Program-made: the position numbers and the translations under genes
The notes under the pieces: generated by a model
Database searches by the model: none
What the model saw: the letters and a program-made list of their open reading frames with translations, nothing else
What the model was told of the DNA's origin: nothing
Shown: piece after piece, positions 19,301 through 30,970 of the stretch
How the letters are laid out: each line of letters starts with the position of its first letter
Position numbering within the stretch: the first letter of the stretch is position 1
Source: Odontesthes bonariensis
Lineage: Eukaryota > Chordata > Actinopteri > Atheriniformes > Atherinopsidae
NCBI RefSeq assembly: GCF_027942865.1
Contig: NC_134525.1
Location: 19,219,657 to 19,283,656 of the forward strand
DNA: 64,000 nt
Direction of reading: 5' to 3'

Positions 19301-20691
19301 CTGCTACTTAACTTTCTAATTTCTGTAGAAGCAATTTTTCATACACTGCTTCTGCATGTTTACTTAGTAAATGCAAATGCGACACTTAGTCAGGCTTTAT
19401 TCTTTCATTCATGTAGATTAAATGTTTGTTTTTTTTGCTCATTTAATACATATTCTTATATTATCTTAAGAAGGGCTGATCTAAGTTTTTTTTTTTTTTT
19501 TTTTTAATTTTCAGAATTGTTCATCTTCTTTGCTCTGAAAACTTTATCAAGCACCTTTCTTACCTGCAGGAAGAAGGAGCAAAGCGGATCATCCTTGTTC
19601 TGTTCATCAAAAAATAATCCCCCAGCCACAAAGACCTGGTTCTCCTTGGTGACCAGGCTTACATGGTTCTTAGGTATCTGTGTGGAGATTGATGCTACAA
19701 AGCAGTCGTTTCCTGATGGGTCATAGGCCACAGCACCTGCGTCATTTACCATTAATATCAAGTCCCTGACAAACATCCCAAATCTCAGGTTATCATTGAG
19801 AATCCCAGGGAGAAGACTTTCTTCCTCCTCCTCGTCTTCAGTCGCTCCATCTTTTTGGGCTTCACTGTCCTCCTTCTTGCTTTTTCCTGTTTTAACTTCG
19901 GGCATTATGCCAGCACGGGCATTCCTAACTAGCTGGAGTTTCTGTTGCAGCTCAGGGTTGGATGAAATCAACTTGTGCTTCTCCACTTTTTCTTTCAGAA
20001 AATCATCAGTGACGAGACGCAAACGAACACAATCTAGTAAACCTGGAAGTTCTTTCTCTCTGCTCTCACTATCTTGGGACACCCAGTTCATCACAGCCTC
20101 AAACACTGTGTCCTCTGACTCTACATTCAAATTGTCATTCGTCAAAATGGCTGCCAGCTCACTAGGAAGGAGCTGGAGGAAGTCCTCATCTCTGGAGATG
20201 AGCTGGAAACGCTCACAAGCGTAGTTTCGGGCAGAGACAGCCAACCTGGGGCAGTCTAGCATCAAACCAAGCCTAAAGACAGCCAGACAGTTGCTGAGGC
20301 TGAGGCGCTTTTGTAGAAAAGACACACACACAGTGAAAATAGAGGGAATCTGGTATATGTTAGCAACAGCAAAGATGTCCTGGACATTCTGCTCTGTCAC
20401 ATTGATTTTGGAGGTATACAGGTACTTGAGGATCAGTCCCATGACGCCAGGCTCCACATCCTCCAGGACAATTTCTTTCTTTTTGCTCTCCTCCAGGTCA
20501 GACAGAAAGATGGCGCGGAAGTACGAGCTGCAGGCGCACAGTACCAGGCGATGACAGGGGAACTCCTTGTCTTTGATCTTCAGCACGCAGTCAACCAGCT
20601 TGTCATTCTCCAACAGATCATACAGGCCATCCTGGAGCAGAGTCTGCTGGTATAACCTGGGCTCGTCCGCTGGGTTTATTGGCTGAGCCAT
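16324..20691 (-). CDS. klhl40: Kelch-like protein 40
   Basis: KLHL40 is a muscle BTB-BACK-Kelch protein that binds and stabilises thin-filament proteins such as nebulin and leiomodin-3. Human mutations cause nemaline myopathy. Exons from the start are 19564-20691 (ATG at 20689-20691), 18295-18455, 18087-18194, 17709-17894, 16746-16895 and 16324-16435 (stop TGA). They join in frame to 614 aa, against about 621 in human. The BTB domain is at about residues 24-128 and BACK at about 133-236. An acidic, lysine-containing linker (about 275-300) precedes the Kelch repeats (about 310-600), where GG pairs are visible (VAGG, VLGG, VIGG, TVGG). The protein ends in RLTKM like the mammalian one. Intron 1 contains a dead Tc1-like element. 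The acceptor of exon 4 is preceded by 13 adenines. Teleosts may have a and b copies; I cannot tell which this is. Confidence 0.97.
18560..19420 (-). mobile_element. Decayed Tc1-like DNA transposon in klhl40 intron 1
   Basis: Read on the minus strand, the sequence gives a transposase-like start (MPKRKDIS, near 19240). Further on is the catalytic-domain hallmark [19 protein letters not shown] (about 18705-18765), typical of fish Tc1 transposases. Frame breaks and internal loss mean that no intact transposase remains. It fills most of the 1.1-kb intron and lies in the same orientation as klhl40. I did not identify both terminal inverted repeats, so the limits are approximate. Confidence 0.85.
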
Positions 20692-20892
20692 CGTTCCTGA
20701 CAGGAGATATGAAAAAAGCCTGTAAGGGGCAGCAGATCTAACAAAAATGAATTGTCTTTACAGCAGAGCAGTTCGTTTCTAGCCTGGAAAGTGGGTTTAG
20801 GTGCACAGTCAATGTGAGCACCAGCTGAATCCCGGAACGGCCCACTTCCTCCACAGCTGTCCTGACCCTTCAACTGAGCTCCAACTGGAAGG

Positions 20893-20902
20893 TTATTTAT
20901 AG
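20893..20902 (-). promoter_or_regulatory. klhl40 core promoter: overlapping TATA box and MEF2 site
   Basis: The minus strand reads CTATAAATAA. This fits a TATA box (TATAAATA) and also the MEF2 consensus CTA(A/T)4TA(A/G). It lies about 200 bases upstream of the klhl40 ATG, which implies a start near 20860-20870. CAGCTG E-boxes, the type bound by MyoD-family factors, occur nearby at about 20822, 20858 and 21031. KLHL40 is known to be muscle-restricted, so the motifs fit; activity is inferred. Confidence 0.55.
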
Positions 20903-21143
20903 ACCGGGTGCTCAGCTTGGAGCTATGGGCTTTATTCTGGAACATGAAATCCAATATCCATGTCTCTCTGTCCCCTTTTCCAAGCTCCATCCCCATCAAC
21001 TCCCCTGGGACAATCCCCTGACTCACCAGCAGCTGACGCATTGCTTCATTGCAAAAATGTCCACCATGACTCATAGGGTCTCTGTGACATCTTAGCCACA
21101 CGGTCAGTTTACCATTTTTTGTATTATGTAGTACTGTACTATA

Positions 21144-21701
21144 TTAAAGGTAGGGTAGGAGATCCTGGATTTTGAGTCCAGCGAAGCTGCATTTTGAAAA
21201 TACACAGGTAAAAAGTCCCAAACCTTTTCTTCACTTTCCCCCCGAAGGCACGCCTCTAGAGTACATGAACGTGCACGAGCACGAAGGTGCACGAGCGCTG
21301 TTCTGACAGCAAGCATCGATCGCTGCCGTATTTAGTATTTAGTATATGATAACTTTATGTTTAATAATGCTAGGTGCTAGCCAAGCTGGCTCTAGTTTAG
21401 CTTCCTGCCAAGCTTCTGGACGCGTAATTCGTTCACGGAGCAGGGTACGCGCTCAGGGAGAAGGAGCGGGAGGGAGGAGCAGATTGCAGTTTGATAGACG
21501 CATCAGAATCCAATCATTGTGAACGGTCCGTTCACAATGATTGGATACTGTTTTTCCAAGATTGTACGTTCCAGAGGCCACTAAAACTTTTCATATTTGT
21601 GTCAAAACTTTTAATTAATTATTTGCAATGGGGGTGTGAAGAGTATTTCAAGCAATATGTAAAAAAATGTTCCTGAAAAAGATCCCCTACCCCACCTTTA
21701 A
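21144..21701. mobile_element. MITE 1 with TTAA ends and a central palindrome
   Basis: The ends are imperfect inverted repeats of about 21 bases, with 2 mismatches: left TTAAAGGTAGGGTAGGAGAT at 21144, right the reverse complement of TTAAAGGTGGGGTAGGGGAT ending at 21701. The interior codes for nothing recognisable and holds a 39-bp palindrome at 21508-21546. TTAA at each edge suggests piggyBac-type target choice, but the superfamily is not proven. Confidence 0.75.
21508..21546. repeat. Perfect 39-bp palindrome
   Basis: The arm TCCAATCATTGTGAACGG, one central T, and its exact reverse complement follow each other, with one further A/T pair outside. It lies inside MITE 1 and would form a hairpin with a single-base loop. 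Confidence 0.95.
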
Positions 21702-22028
21702 AGCTATAATGTGTAATATTTCACGGACGATGAATGTCTCCATGTCGCTCCGCCATTTTAAAACTACGGGATTTGTAGAAGAAACGGAAAATGCGAAGCT
21801 GATGACATGTCCTTCTACAAATCCCGTAGTTTTAAAATGGCGGAGCAACATGGAGACATTCATTGGAGTGTAACACTCTTATGTACATTCGTATGCTGAA
21901 TATAAAGAATATAAGAACACTGCACTTTTGTGATGGAGGTAATTAATAACGATTGAGGTAATACTTGTGAATAATAAGACTCAAATTTGTTAATAGACAA
22001 CGTGAAATATTACACATTATGGCTTTAA
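21698..22028. mobile_element. MITE 2 abutting MITE 1, with an internal 52-base hairpin
   Basis: Terminal inverted repeats of about 28 bases begin TTAAAGC(T/C)ATAATGTG and end in ATTTCACG (21698-21725 and 22001-22028). Inside, 21730-21781 and 21812-21863 are reverse complements over about 52 bases with one mismatch. The TTAA at 21698-21701 is shared with MITE 1, so one element inserted at the other's edge or both used the same site. Confidence 0.8.
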
Positions 22029-22901
22029 GGAACATACAACTTCTATAAAGCATGGAGTCACACAACAAATTATTAATTTTTCAGGCCTTGTCCGTTGATT
22101 GTTAGTTCGTCTTTTCTGAAATAATGAAGATTCTATCCATGTGTAACACTGATCAACTTATGATACAATGGAAAGGGATATTTTGTTGTCCCTTTTACTT
22201 TTTATCATATTTGGGACTCTTGACATCTTGACAAGAGTCCAAAGTAGTGGAGTCAGTAGTGGAGTCACACAGCAAAGTAAAATAATTTCTGTTCTGTTCT
22301 TAAACACGAAACCATTTGCAGTACATGGTGCAGATTTGTCCCTTTATACGATAAATAAGTAAGTAAGATGTCTTTAGATCACTGATGAATGAATGAACCA
22401 TGAAGTATTACTGTGTAAGCAACAAGTTACGTTGCTTATCATACAGTCACAATTAGATGAATGTATAGTATGCTGTGTTTCTCTCACTGTGCTCCAGAGG
22501 CCTGGATGCAACTCATTGTAATGGTGTAAGATGGCGTGTGTATGGACCTCAGTTGATGTTAAACAGCTTCGGTTTTATGGACTGACACAAAAGTTCTACA
22601 GAGGTTAGTCATGAAGTCAAAAGACACAGCTAAAAACTCAAGAATGAAACTCAACACATCCTGATGAGTTTTGAGCACGTTATAACTGATTTTCACATCC
22701 TGTATAACACAGTGTAACAAATAAGCAATCATACGCTCATTAGAGCTTCCAAACTTGCGTCACAGTCATCTAATTTTAAGTTTTCAGTGTTAAAAATCTG
22801 TACGCTGCTTCAAACAGGAGCTGTCAACCTCTTCCTGCATTTTAAGTGTATTTAAGTGTGATTCAGTACACATTTGAGGTACTTTTTTTGAGGAACATTT
22901 G

Positions 22902-22946
<45 letters not shown>

Positions 22947-24393
22947 CACTATCTCCACTGAGCTACAATTCACTGGGGAGCATTGCACTTGTGCTTTCAT
23001 TACACTTATCTGTGAACAATACAATAGTCACTAATTACTTTACAAATCACATAACAAAACATGGGAAAACTTTATTGAATATGATGCTTAGCTGTCAACT
23101 AAATGACCAACAAATTGGTCTGTGGAAAAGATATAAACCACAATTTAAATGATCTTAAGCATGTGTAAAGACATTTCTCAGTATTTTCAGAATTTATTTT
23201 GGCACTTCTGCCAAAAGCTTCAGAAGTGTCAGAAATATCCAGTTCCTTACATGGTTTCACACCTGAGGCTATTTTCTAAAATCAATTTGCACAGATCAAC
23301 TTGTACTAAGGTGTAAAATTATCCGTAATAAATAGCACATCTACTATGAGTGACATTTAAGTCCTGTGTCCCTCACATGACCATTCTGTAAGTTCTAATC
23401 ACTTTTGAGTTGTTTACCTGCGTGAACAACGCATTATTGTCTCAGGATCCATGGAGCAATGGACAAATGCGTCTTCCTTTCCAGTAACATATATACTGCA
23501 TGCAAACCAAGAGCTTCCAACAACACACAAACAAGTGTAATAGTTTGAGAACCTTGTCTATTTTGTTTTTGTACACCATGGCCTCTCCAACCTCGGAATT
23601 CATCGAGTCCACCTGTGTTGGCAAAAACTCAAGACAGTGGTGATGAAATGACAAACTAAGGCACTCAAACAGATGTCCTGGATGACACTGGTGACTCTGT
23701 CCAGCTGTTATATACAGTCTGTGGTTTATAGCAGAAAAGACTGGACCGGATTTTCTCGGACCCAAAGCACTTTTATTGAGAAATGACTCTGCTTTACTTT
23801 GTAGACTTGCACCAAAAATCACAAAAAAGACAAAACATTCCCTTTTAAATGTAAACAAATGCTTTTTATTGACGTGCTGAAGCCCAGGCAGGGATCCACC
23901 ACAGCTGTGAGTGCATCTCACAGGAATTCTGTGGGCAACAGCTGATGCAACATGAGAGAAATATCGCACAGCCTCCAGACTGACTCATGTCGTGTAAAAA
24001 GTCTCATATTCAAATTTCAGCCTCTTAAATAAGTCAAAAACTCTCCATAAAGACAAAGGATGGTGCTTTGAACAAATCTTTGCAGTTTATTTCTCTTGCA
24101 TTATAGTATTGACAAGGGTCGGGGATCCCACAATCCCACAGTGTTTCCTTGTAAGTCATCTTATTGTCTCCAGGACTGTACACAGGAAAACTTTACATTA
24201 TTTAAATGGCGGTGAATGTTTTTCACTGTGGTACAAATGATCCTTTTAGATATAAATACTGCAAGATTTATTTACATTTTGTGGTTTTCAGCATCTATTC
24301 AAAATGCTTGTTATAAAAGCTAATTAGGCTATAACAGTGCTTGCATTTGGACAACACTCACAACTTTCCTTGGTTTGAACCCACATTAGAAAT
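22029..24393 (-). other. klhl40-hhatl spacer and probable hhatl 3' UTR
   Basis: No coding exon is supported. AATAAA-type signals on the minus strand occur at 24087-24092, 23864-23869 and about 23771-23776, any of which could end the hhatl transcript. The 175-aa open frame at 23442-23969 (minus) lies in this stretch and has no domain. A 40-base T run is at 22905-22944. Confidence 0.5.
22905..22944. repeat. Poly-T run of 40 bases
   Basis: Forty uninterrupted thymines. This could be the A-tail of a minus-strand retroposed copy, but no recognisable body adjoins it. Confidence 0.9.
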
Positions 24394-27300
24394 CTACTCT
24401 GCTTTTTCTTTGCTGGGGTCTGCTGCTGGCTGAGCAGCAGCAGGTGCAGGTGCAGATGCAGTTGCAGGTGCAGGAGCAGGTGGGCTGGGGGCAGCATTTG
24501 GAGGGGGAGCAGGAGGAAGGGGATCAGGGTCGTCGATAAGGGCTTGTCTCCTCTCTCGCTCCTTGATCACTTGAATCAGGCAGTAGGTCACAAACATGAC
24601 GATGACGGTGGTTATTGGGAAACCTGTGGAGATCATTCATTGTTAATATGCTGTTGAAATGGTAAGAAATTAAACCTTCCATGTACCGAAAAAAAATGAA
24701 TTCACCTTTGAGAAGCAGCCGTTTGGCGACCAGCTTTGCAAAGTCCAAACTGTTCAAGGCCACAATGTTGAACAACACAATGCTCCAGAAGTTGAAGGTG
24801 TTGAAGATGGCTCTGATGCGACGGGACGTTGCTTCTGACATTGCCACCTGTGAATAAAAAAAAAAATCATCAGTACATTCTTTACATGAATATTCTTACC
24901 AAAAAAGTTAAAAGGCAGCATCCATTAACAGACCTCAAACGAGGCAAATGGCTCCATGGTAAATAATTTGGCAGTCCACAGCTCAAAGTTGAGACCAAAA
25001 CAGTTAAAGAAAGCCCAGACGAGGACCACCTCACAAGGTCCCAACCAGAGGATGGTGACACCGAAGGTGCAAAGTGTCGCCACCAGCTCCTCCACCACAT
25101 TCTCATGTTTTCCTCCCAGGTAATCATAGACATATCTGTGGAGATAGAGCCCATCAGAACCTCTACATCTGGTATGATTAACAAGATGTTATTGTATTTG
25201 CTTTTCTGCTACACTAACTTGCACAGCCAGTCGTTGATCCCTCTGTCAAAATGCCTAAAAAAGAAATTAAACAGGTTTAGTATTACAGAAAATTGACATA
25301 CTTTTCTTTCCATCTGTAAGAAGTGAAACTGGTCGAGTTGTATAAACTGAACTCACGTTTCAGCAAACACATAGAGCATTGTGATGCATTTTGGTGCTTT
25401 GGGCGGGTCCAGGTGATCCAGTCTGGACACTGTGTTGATGACCCCGAACATGACGGCAGCTTTTACCCAGTCATACATCAGGTTAAAGTAAGCCAGACCC
25501 ACTGGAAACAGCACAGTTACATTAGTTCTGCTGCAGAGCAAATGATCCCCTTTCATATACTACACTATTAAAATCATGAAAATAGGAATTTCCAGGAAGA
25601 GGCACAAACCCAGAGCCCAGTCAGAGAGGTGCTTCAGAAGCTTTATGTCAGTGGGGATGGTGAGGATGTACATAAAGTGGAAGAGGACGTCCACTAGAAC
25701 GATGACTCCAAAGTGGATCAGGCCCTGCAGGCTGATATTCCACATTTCCCATTCCTTCCTGGTCAACTCAGACTTGTTGACCTGCAGAGGGCAGCAAAGA
25801 CACGTCACAACCAGCCACAGACCTTCAACCTTAACTGAACAAGCTCTCTTCCAAATTTACCATATGTTGGAATTAATGGAGACATATCTATAATTTGTAT
25901 GGAGAGCTAAGTCAACACAGAATGTGAGGAGAACAATTTAACAGTATGTTTTCAGTATGATTTAATTGTAACTGATGTTTTTAACTCATCTTCTTCATGA
26001 GATGTGATGGAACAGGAACAGTCCTAACAATCTAAGCAAGATAAATTCTCTTTGATTTTATCAGGTAAAGCTTAAAAACAGCCAGGGGTAATAGAAAAAT
26101 ATGGTATGCAAGCTGAAAACATGAGTATATCATTCCAAGCCTGTACAATTTTCTCTGTAATTAGTAAATGATATTAAGCAAGTAAGTAAGTAAATAATTA
26201 TATTAATATGTGGATAACCATAGATAAGAGGGAGATGTTGATTTTCTTTTAAGATGTAAAATGATGCACACACAGAGACCAAGATAATAATTACAATAAA
26301 TAATCAAAATCCAATAATCTCTGAACTGCTGGATAACTGGGATTTCTTATAATAATCAAGGTGAACTTACTTGAACATAGAATTTATCAAAAGTCATGAT
26401 GGGCCCAAAATAGAAGAACGGGAGGTAGAAGTTGTACTTGAGCAGCTCAAGGATGTTGTAGTTCCCATCTTTCCTTTCACAGTTTTCCAGAGCAAAGCTC
26501 ATGCAGCGCATGATCGTGAACCCGCAACCTCCGTAGAAGAGAACGTGGCGCAGCTCAAAGTCCCCCTCTACAAAACCTGCCTGTGTGGAGAAGAAACGGT
26601 GAAACATGTGAGAGAAACACAGTATGCTCACAGTACGCCGGGGGAACACGTCTTTCTTCCTAAGACAACTCAGAGAGTCAGCTGTTACCTGCCAGGACAC
26701 GAAGGGTTCACACTTGAACGTGGCAAGGGTACAAAGACCAGTAACGAAGCAGAGCCAGCGGATTTTCACTAAGGAGATGCTGTAGAGCAGGATACAGTGG
26801 GACAGGATGAGGGTGACGTAGGTCCAGCCCATGCTGGTCCACACAGCCAGCAGACCATATACCATGTACATCAAGGACCTGTGCTGTGGGAGACAAACAA
26901 ATTACACAGCAAGGAAAAAAAGTCACTTTATTTTCTCTTAAAGTCTGTCAAATTGGTACTATTCACTATGTCCTATGTAACAAATCATCTAAAAACCGCT
27001 TTAAAATGTTGTGAAGATAAACTTCAGTGAAAAAAATATATATAGCCTGTATATATATAGATATATATATATATCTATATTTATATACAGTAGATATATA
27101 TACTTTAATTACCACTCAGCATAAAGATAGATCGATAAATCTCATACAACCTGATCATTTCTTCTACCTCGTTTCTTAGTGGCATAGTAGCTCATACTGG
27201 ATCAAGCCTTTTACATCTCATACAGCAGCTCAATGAAAAATAATCAGTCAGTCGGAGCACCTGTGGAGCCAACATGGAGCAGATCTTGGCGAACAACACA

Positions 27301-28889
27301 TGGCCAGAAAGAGCAAAGAGGATGTGCGTTCTGAAGGTGGAAAACCACATCATCCACTCAAAATCTGCCGTGTCCTGTGGAGCAGTGAGGAAAGCAACAC
27401 AAATTAGCGACATCATTGCATTAATGACAAGATCCTCACGAGCTGTGCGCATTCACTCACCATCTTCCTCCCAAAATATCCCGGCTTCACGCTGGTTTTG
27501 AATGTCTTTCTGTTTGCACTGGCTGAAGACGGGACAGCAGGAGGACAATTTGAAATAATATAATGATGGGAGGACAAATATCAGTCATCTTATTAGTGCA
27601 CATATTTTCTCTTTGTTGTTAAATGTAAATGTGAAACTTTTATTACTGTGAAACAAATGCAGGCCAACACACTGGGCCCATTTTCCTCTTGTGTTCTGTG
27701 GTATTAATACTGACACCCGATCTCCTCTGCGTGGTCTGCATAGCTCCAAGTCTTCGCCCTCACACCGTGACACTGCCCCATATGTATACTGCACAATGTG
27801 CTGTCAGTGTGTACGTGACTGCAGTACAGGAGGCACAAGATATATGTCTTACGGGTCACCAGTAAAACTCACTCATGGAGACTGGACTAAAGGTGCTTTT
27901 TTTTCCCCTACCCCTCTATTCAACAGACTGGAGACAGTACTTGACCTGTTGGAGAAAGTTTATCAGAGTAGTTATGCTGTTTATCTGAAATATGTATAAT
28001 TACAATTAGACTCGAGTATCTTTTTTGATTCCTTTTATCCAATCACAACGGTAGCAGGGGCCATTACAGTTTATCTGATGGATATTGCTGTTAAGTTGGA
28101 GAGTACAACAAATAGAGACAAGCATGGTAATTTTTCAGAGAACTATCAATCAATTATACAGATAACTGAGTAACATCTTCAATCATTTCTTAAAAATAGA
28201 TTTCTTACATCAGCTGGTTTCAGTTCCTCATTTGTGAGTGATTTAGTACTTAGTACTTAGTAATAATGCAAGGGAAGGAACACACGTTAAACCAGAGTGG
28301 AGCCAGCACGCATGACTGTCTGCAAGCTGCCACCGCTGGTGGTTTCCATCTCTTTGAGTTGTACAGGTTCTATTCATGCTGATCCTTAATAACTGTGGGA
28401 AACGTACATCAGTCTGCAAATGAAGGAGAAACCATATATATTTGAAGATTCCTGCTGTAAATGTGCATGTCTTGGGTTTGTAGGGCATGTGTTGCCATTA
28501 ACTTTCTGGCTCATCTTCCCTCAGCTGACTTTAATATAGCAACATTACATAACAAGATATTGGTTTTGTTCCCCTAATAGCCAGTAAATGCCAAATTCAA
28601 AGAATAATTTCAGATCAATTCACAACTTTCAATAAAAATGGTCTTTAAAGGTTTTTCTTTCATGCATATGTAAACTGTGTCAGATTGTGTCAGAGTTTGA
28701 AGGCATATTGTCCTACTAATCCTTCCTGTGTATGCATATGAGAGTGTGTGTGTGTGTGTGTGTGTGTGCGCCCTCATACTCACTACTGGACACCTCAAAG
28801 ATCCAGCTGGCTGCCCAGAACATGGCCAGACACAACACAGAGTTGTAGAAGTAGACCTCATATTTGGGAAGAGCAGCTTTGATTCCCAT
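24394..28889 (-). CDS. hhatl: Hedgehog acyltransferase-like protein (MBOAT family, inactive)
   Basis: HHATL is a multi-pass ER membrane protein of the MBOAT family, enriched in heart and skeletal muscle. In mammals it does not palmitoylate hedgehog and is reported to oppose HHAT. Coding exons are 28784-28889 (ATG at 28887-28889), 27461-27522, 27261-27374, 26689-26883, 26371-26580, 25610-25781, 25357-25501, 25219-25254, 24934-25135, 24706-24847 and 24394-24623 (stop TAG). All have matching phases and give 537 aa (human about 504). The start MGIKAALP matches the mammalian MGIKTALP. MBOAT signatures are visible: YNFYLPFF(Y)[21 protein letters not shown] and [10 protein letters not shown]. The invariant catalytic His of active MBOATs is replaced by Leu (W377-L378-G379). 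The C-terminus after the KERERR motif is extended by a Pro/Ala-rich tail ending KEKAE. The first exon begins with 5' UTR after an acceptor at 28909, so a non-coding exon lies upstream. Confidence 0.96.
27039..27105. repeat. AT-rich microsatellite
   Basis: TATATA/GATATA runs in an hhatl intron, largely self-complementary. Confidence 0.85.
28743..28769. repeat. TG (CA on the gene strand) microsatellite next to an hhatl donor
   Basis: A (TG)n run begins about 14 bases into intron 1 after the donor of the first coding exon. On the transcript it reads CA repeats, a known hnRNP L binding motif. Confidence 0.9.
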
Positions 28890-30734
28890 GATGATGTTCT
28901 GGAGGCTGCTGAAAACAAACCATAATCACAGCAGTCAAACTCTACATCCGTACAACAACAGCAGATTTAACGTCTGAAACAATACGACATGGCACTAAAG
29001 GATTTTCCTAACTTGCCAACGATTATGAAACATATAAAGATGGTTCACCCCTCCTTAACTTGATCATTTATTTTATTCTGAGGCTCATATTCTGTTCCTC
29101 TGGCTTTATGGCTCTCAACCAATGTACAGTCCCGAACCAGCAGCTGGAAGCTTAAAAATAAAAACTCAACAATGAGAGACATCTCTTCCATTACTATGAT
29201 GTTACTAAAATAGACCTCCGAACTAGTCAGTCATTCTTAATTCAGATCACTGCCGTGTATGAACTCGCTGTGACACATAATCCAAGGTGGACAGAAAGAG
29301 GACATTTGCTTCCTGTGATAGTGTAAATACAGCACTTGAGGAATTTTCCTCTTGGTGACACCTCACCACATTATTTCAGAGTGACATTCGGCAGATTTGA
29401 AACCCTTAGACGAGGTCAGAAACCGATTTGGTGATTAAAGAAACAACGGCACATGTTATGTATTTCCATGGAAGAAGTTTTCATTTGTCTTCATTAAGCA
29501 AAAATAGAGCAGTGATAAAGGGAAAAAAACTATGTGATACTAACTCCTCTTAGATTCAGCATTTTAAATAGCTTTTTAAACAGTTTTATTTTCAGTTCCT
29601 GAAATGCTTTAAAAGTCATGTTTGTAGTTCCTTTATCTATGAAACTTATCTCCTTGTTTTACCTCAAACAATGTAAGAGAACATGTTTGAGTGCAGACAT
29701 TTTCGGCCAATCAGCCGACCACTCTGAGCAGAATGGGTTTTTATGAAGCGAGTCCTTAAAGAGACAGGAGCTCAAATGAAGTGTTTCAGCAGAGGGTGCC
29801 AAGAGGTGGTTTCACAGTGTATAGGATAGAATTTTTTTTTTCCCATTAAAACATGAAAACCTCTTCAAGTAAAACAAACCTGTTAATGAGCACAGTTTGG
29901 GTTATTTCGTGTTAACTTTAACATTCTGTTGCGTAGTTTAAGATGCACACAGTGGAAGAAATTGAAGTACTCAAGTGAAATACAAACATCTCTACTTCAA
30001 CACTTCTTCAACCTGTTATCATTTAGGTGAATGAACTACCTGAACATTAAGACATGCAGTTACACTGTTAAGCGACTGATTTGACCTACTTACTGAGAAC
30101 GTGATACAGCCAGAACTTATTTTACTACATTTGGACATTTATGTAAACTTTGTTCTTGTTGTTGGAAAAGCTAATTTGTTGATATTTACAAGTGATTGCT
30201 ATGATGGCACACTTTTAAAATCTTACTTATTGTACTGTGCCAAATGCTGGACACTATATTTGCCTGGATGAACTTGAAGTCATATTTTCTTTTACATTAA
30301 AATATTCTGTTTGCACACGTCTTTCAAATTTAATGTGCTTTTCGGAGTCCCACGCACTCGGGTATTTGACTTCGCTTGACACGTTTTTGATTTATCAAAG
30401 AGGACAGATGCAGAGGGCAGATTATAATTAAGAAAGGAAAAAAATATCACAGAGTACAGCTGCTGGCTATTTTTAACCAAACAACTCCTCTCCTGTGAAT
30501 TTCTGCACCTCAGCAGCCTGTAAGCACAGCACACACAGTACCACAATACGCTTGTGTTGCTTTGTCACTGAACTTTGATGAGAGATTTTCCTGTTTCTAT
30601 CTTGTATAAAACAAATGCAAAACGTAAAACTTCTCCCTACCTTTTCCTCACAGTGTCTGGGTGAGATGCCTGCTATCGAAATACCACACGGTCATGCGCT
30701 TCGGTTTGTCCTCGGCACCTGTTGTGATACTGAC

Positions 30735-30970
30735 CTTGAACGCTGCAGTTGCAAGCCCGAAGAGGTTCTTCAACAAACCCTTTGAATTTGTTTGAAAGGA
30801 GGGGAAAACACAGATCGAAATGTCACATTGAAAAAAAATTTTAAAAAATGTATAGAAAAAAACAAACTTTATATGTGTTGTGCCTCCACAGAGTGCAGGG
30901 TGGGCTACAGGTCCCTCTGACTCCCTGAGAGGGAGCTGCCACTGGTTAAAGGTGACATGATGTATTTATA
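30735..30970 (-). promoter_or_regulatory. Candidate hhatl TATA box and 5' non-coding exon
   Basis: The minus strand has TATAAATA at 30963-30970. A possible 5' UTR exon follows, running from about 30938 to 30735, where it meets a donor-like GTCAGT. The first coding exon of hhatl opens with an acceptor 2 kb downstream, so a leader exon is expected about here. Transcript data would be needed to confirm it. Confidence 0.35.

Noticed and set aside
20676-21101. 141-aa minus-strand open frame upstream of klhl40
   Set aside because: It overlaps the klhl40 promoter and leader, has no domain, and is out of frame with klhl40.
23442-23969. 175-aa minus-strand open frame
   Set aside because: It lies in the likely hhatl 3' UTR between candidate poly-A signals and has no recognisable domain.
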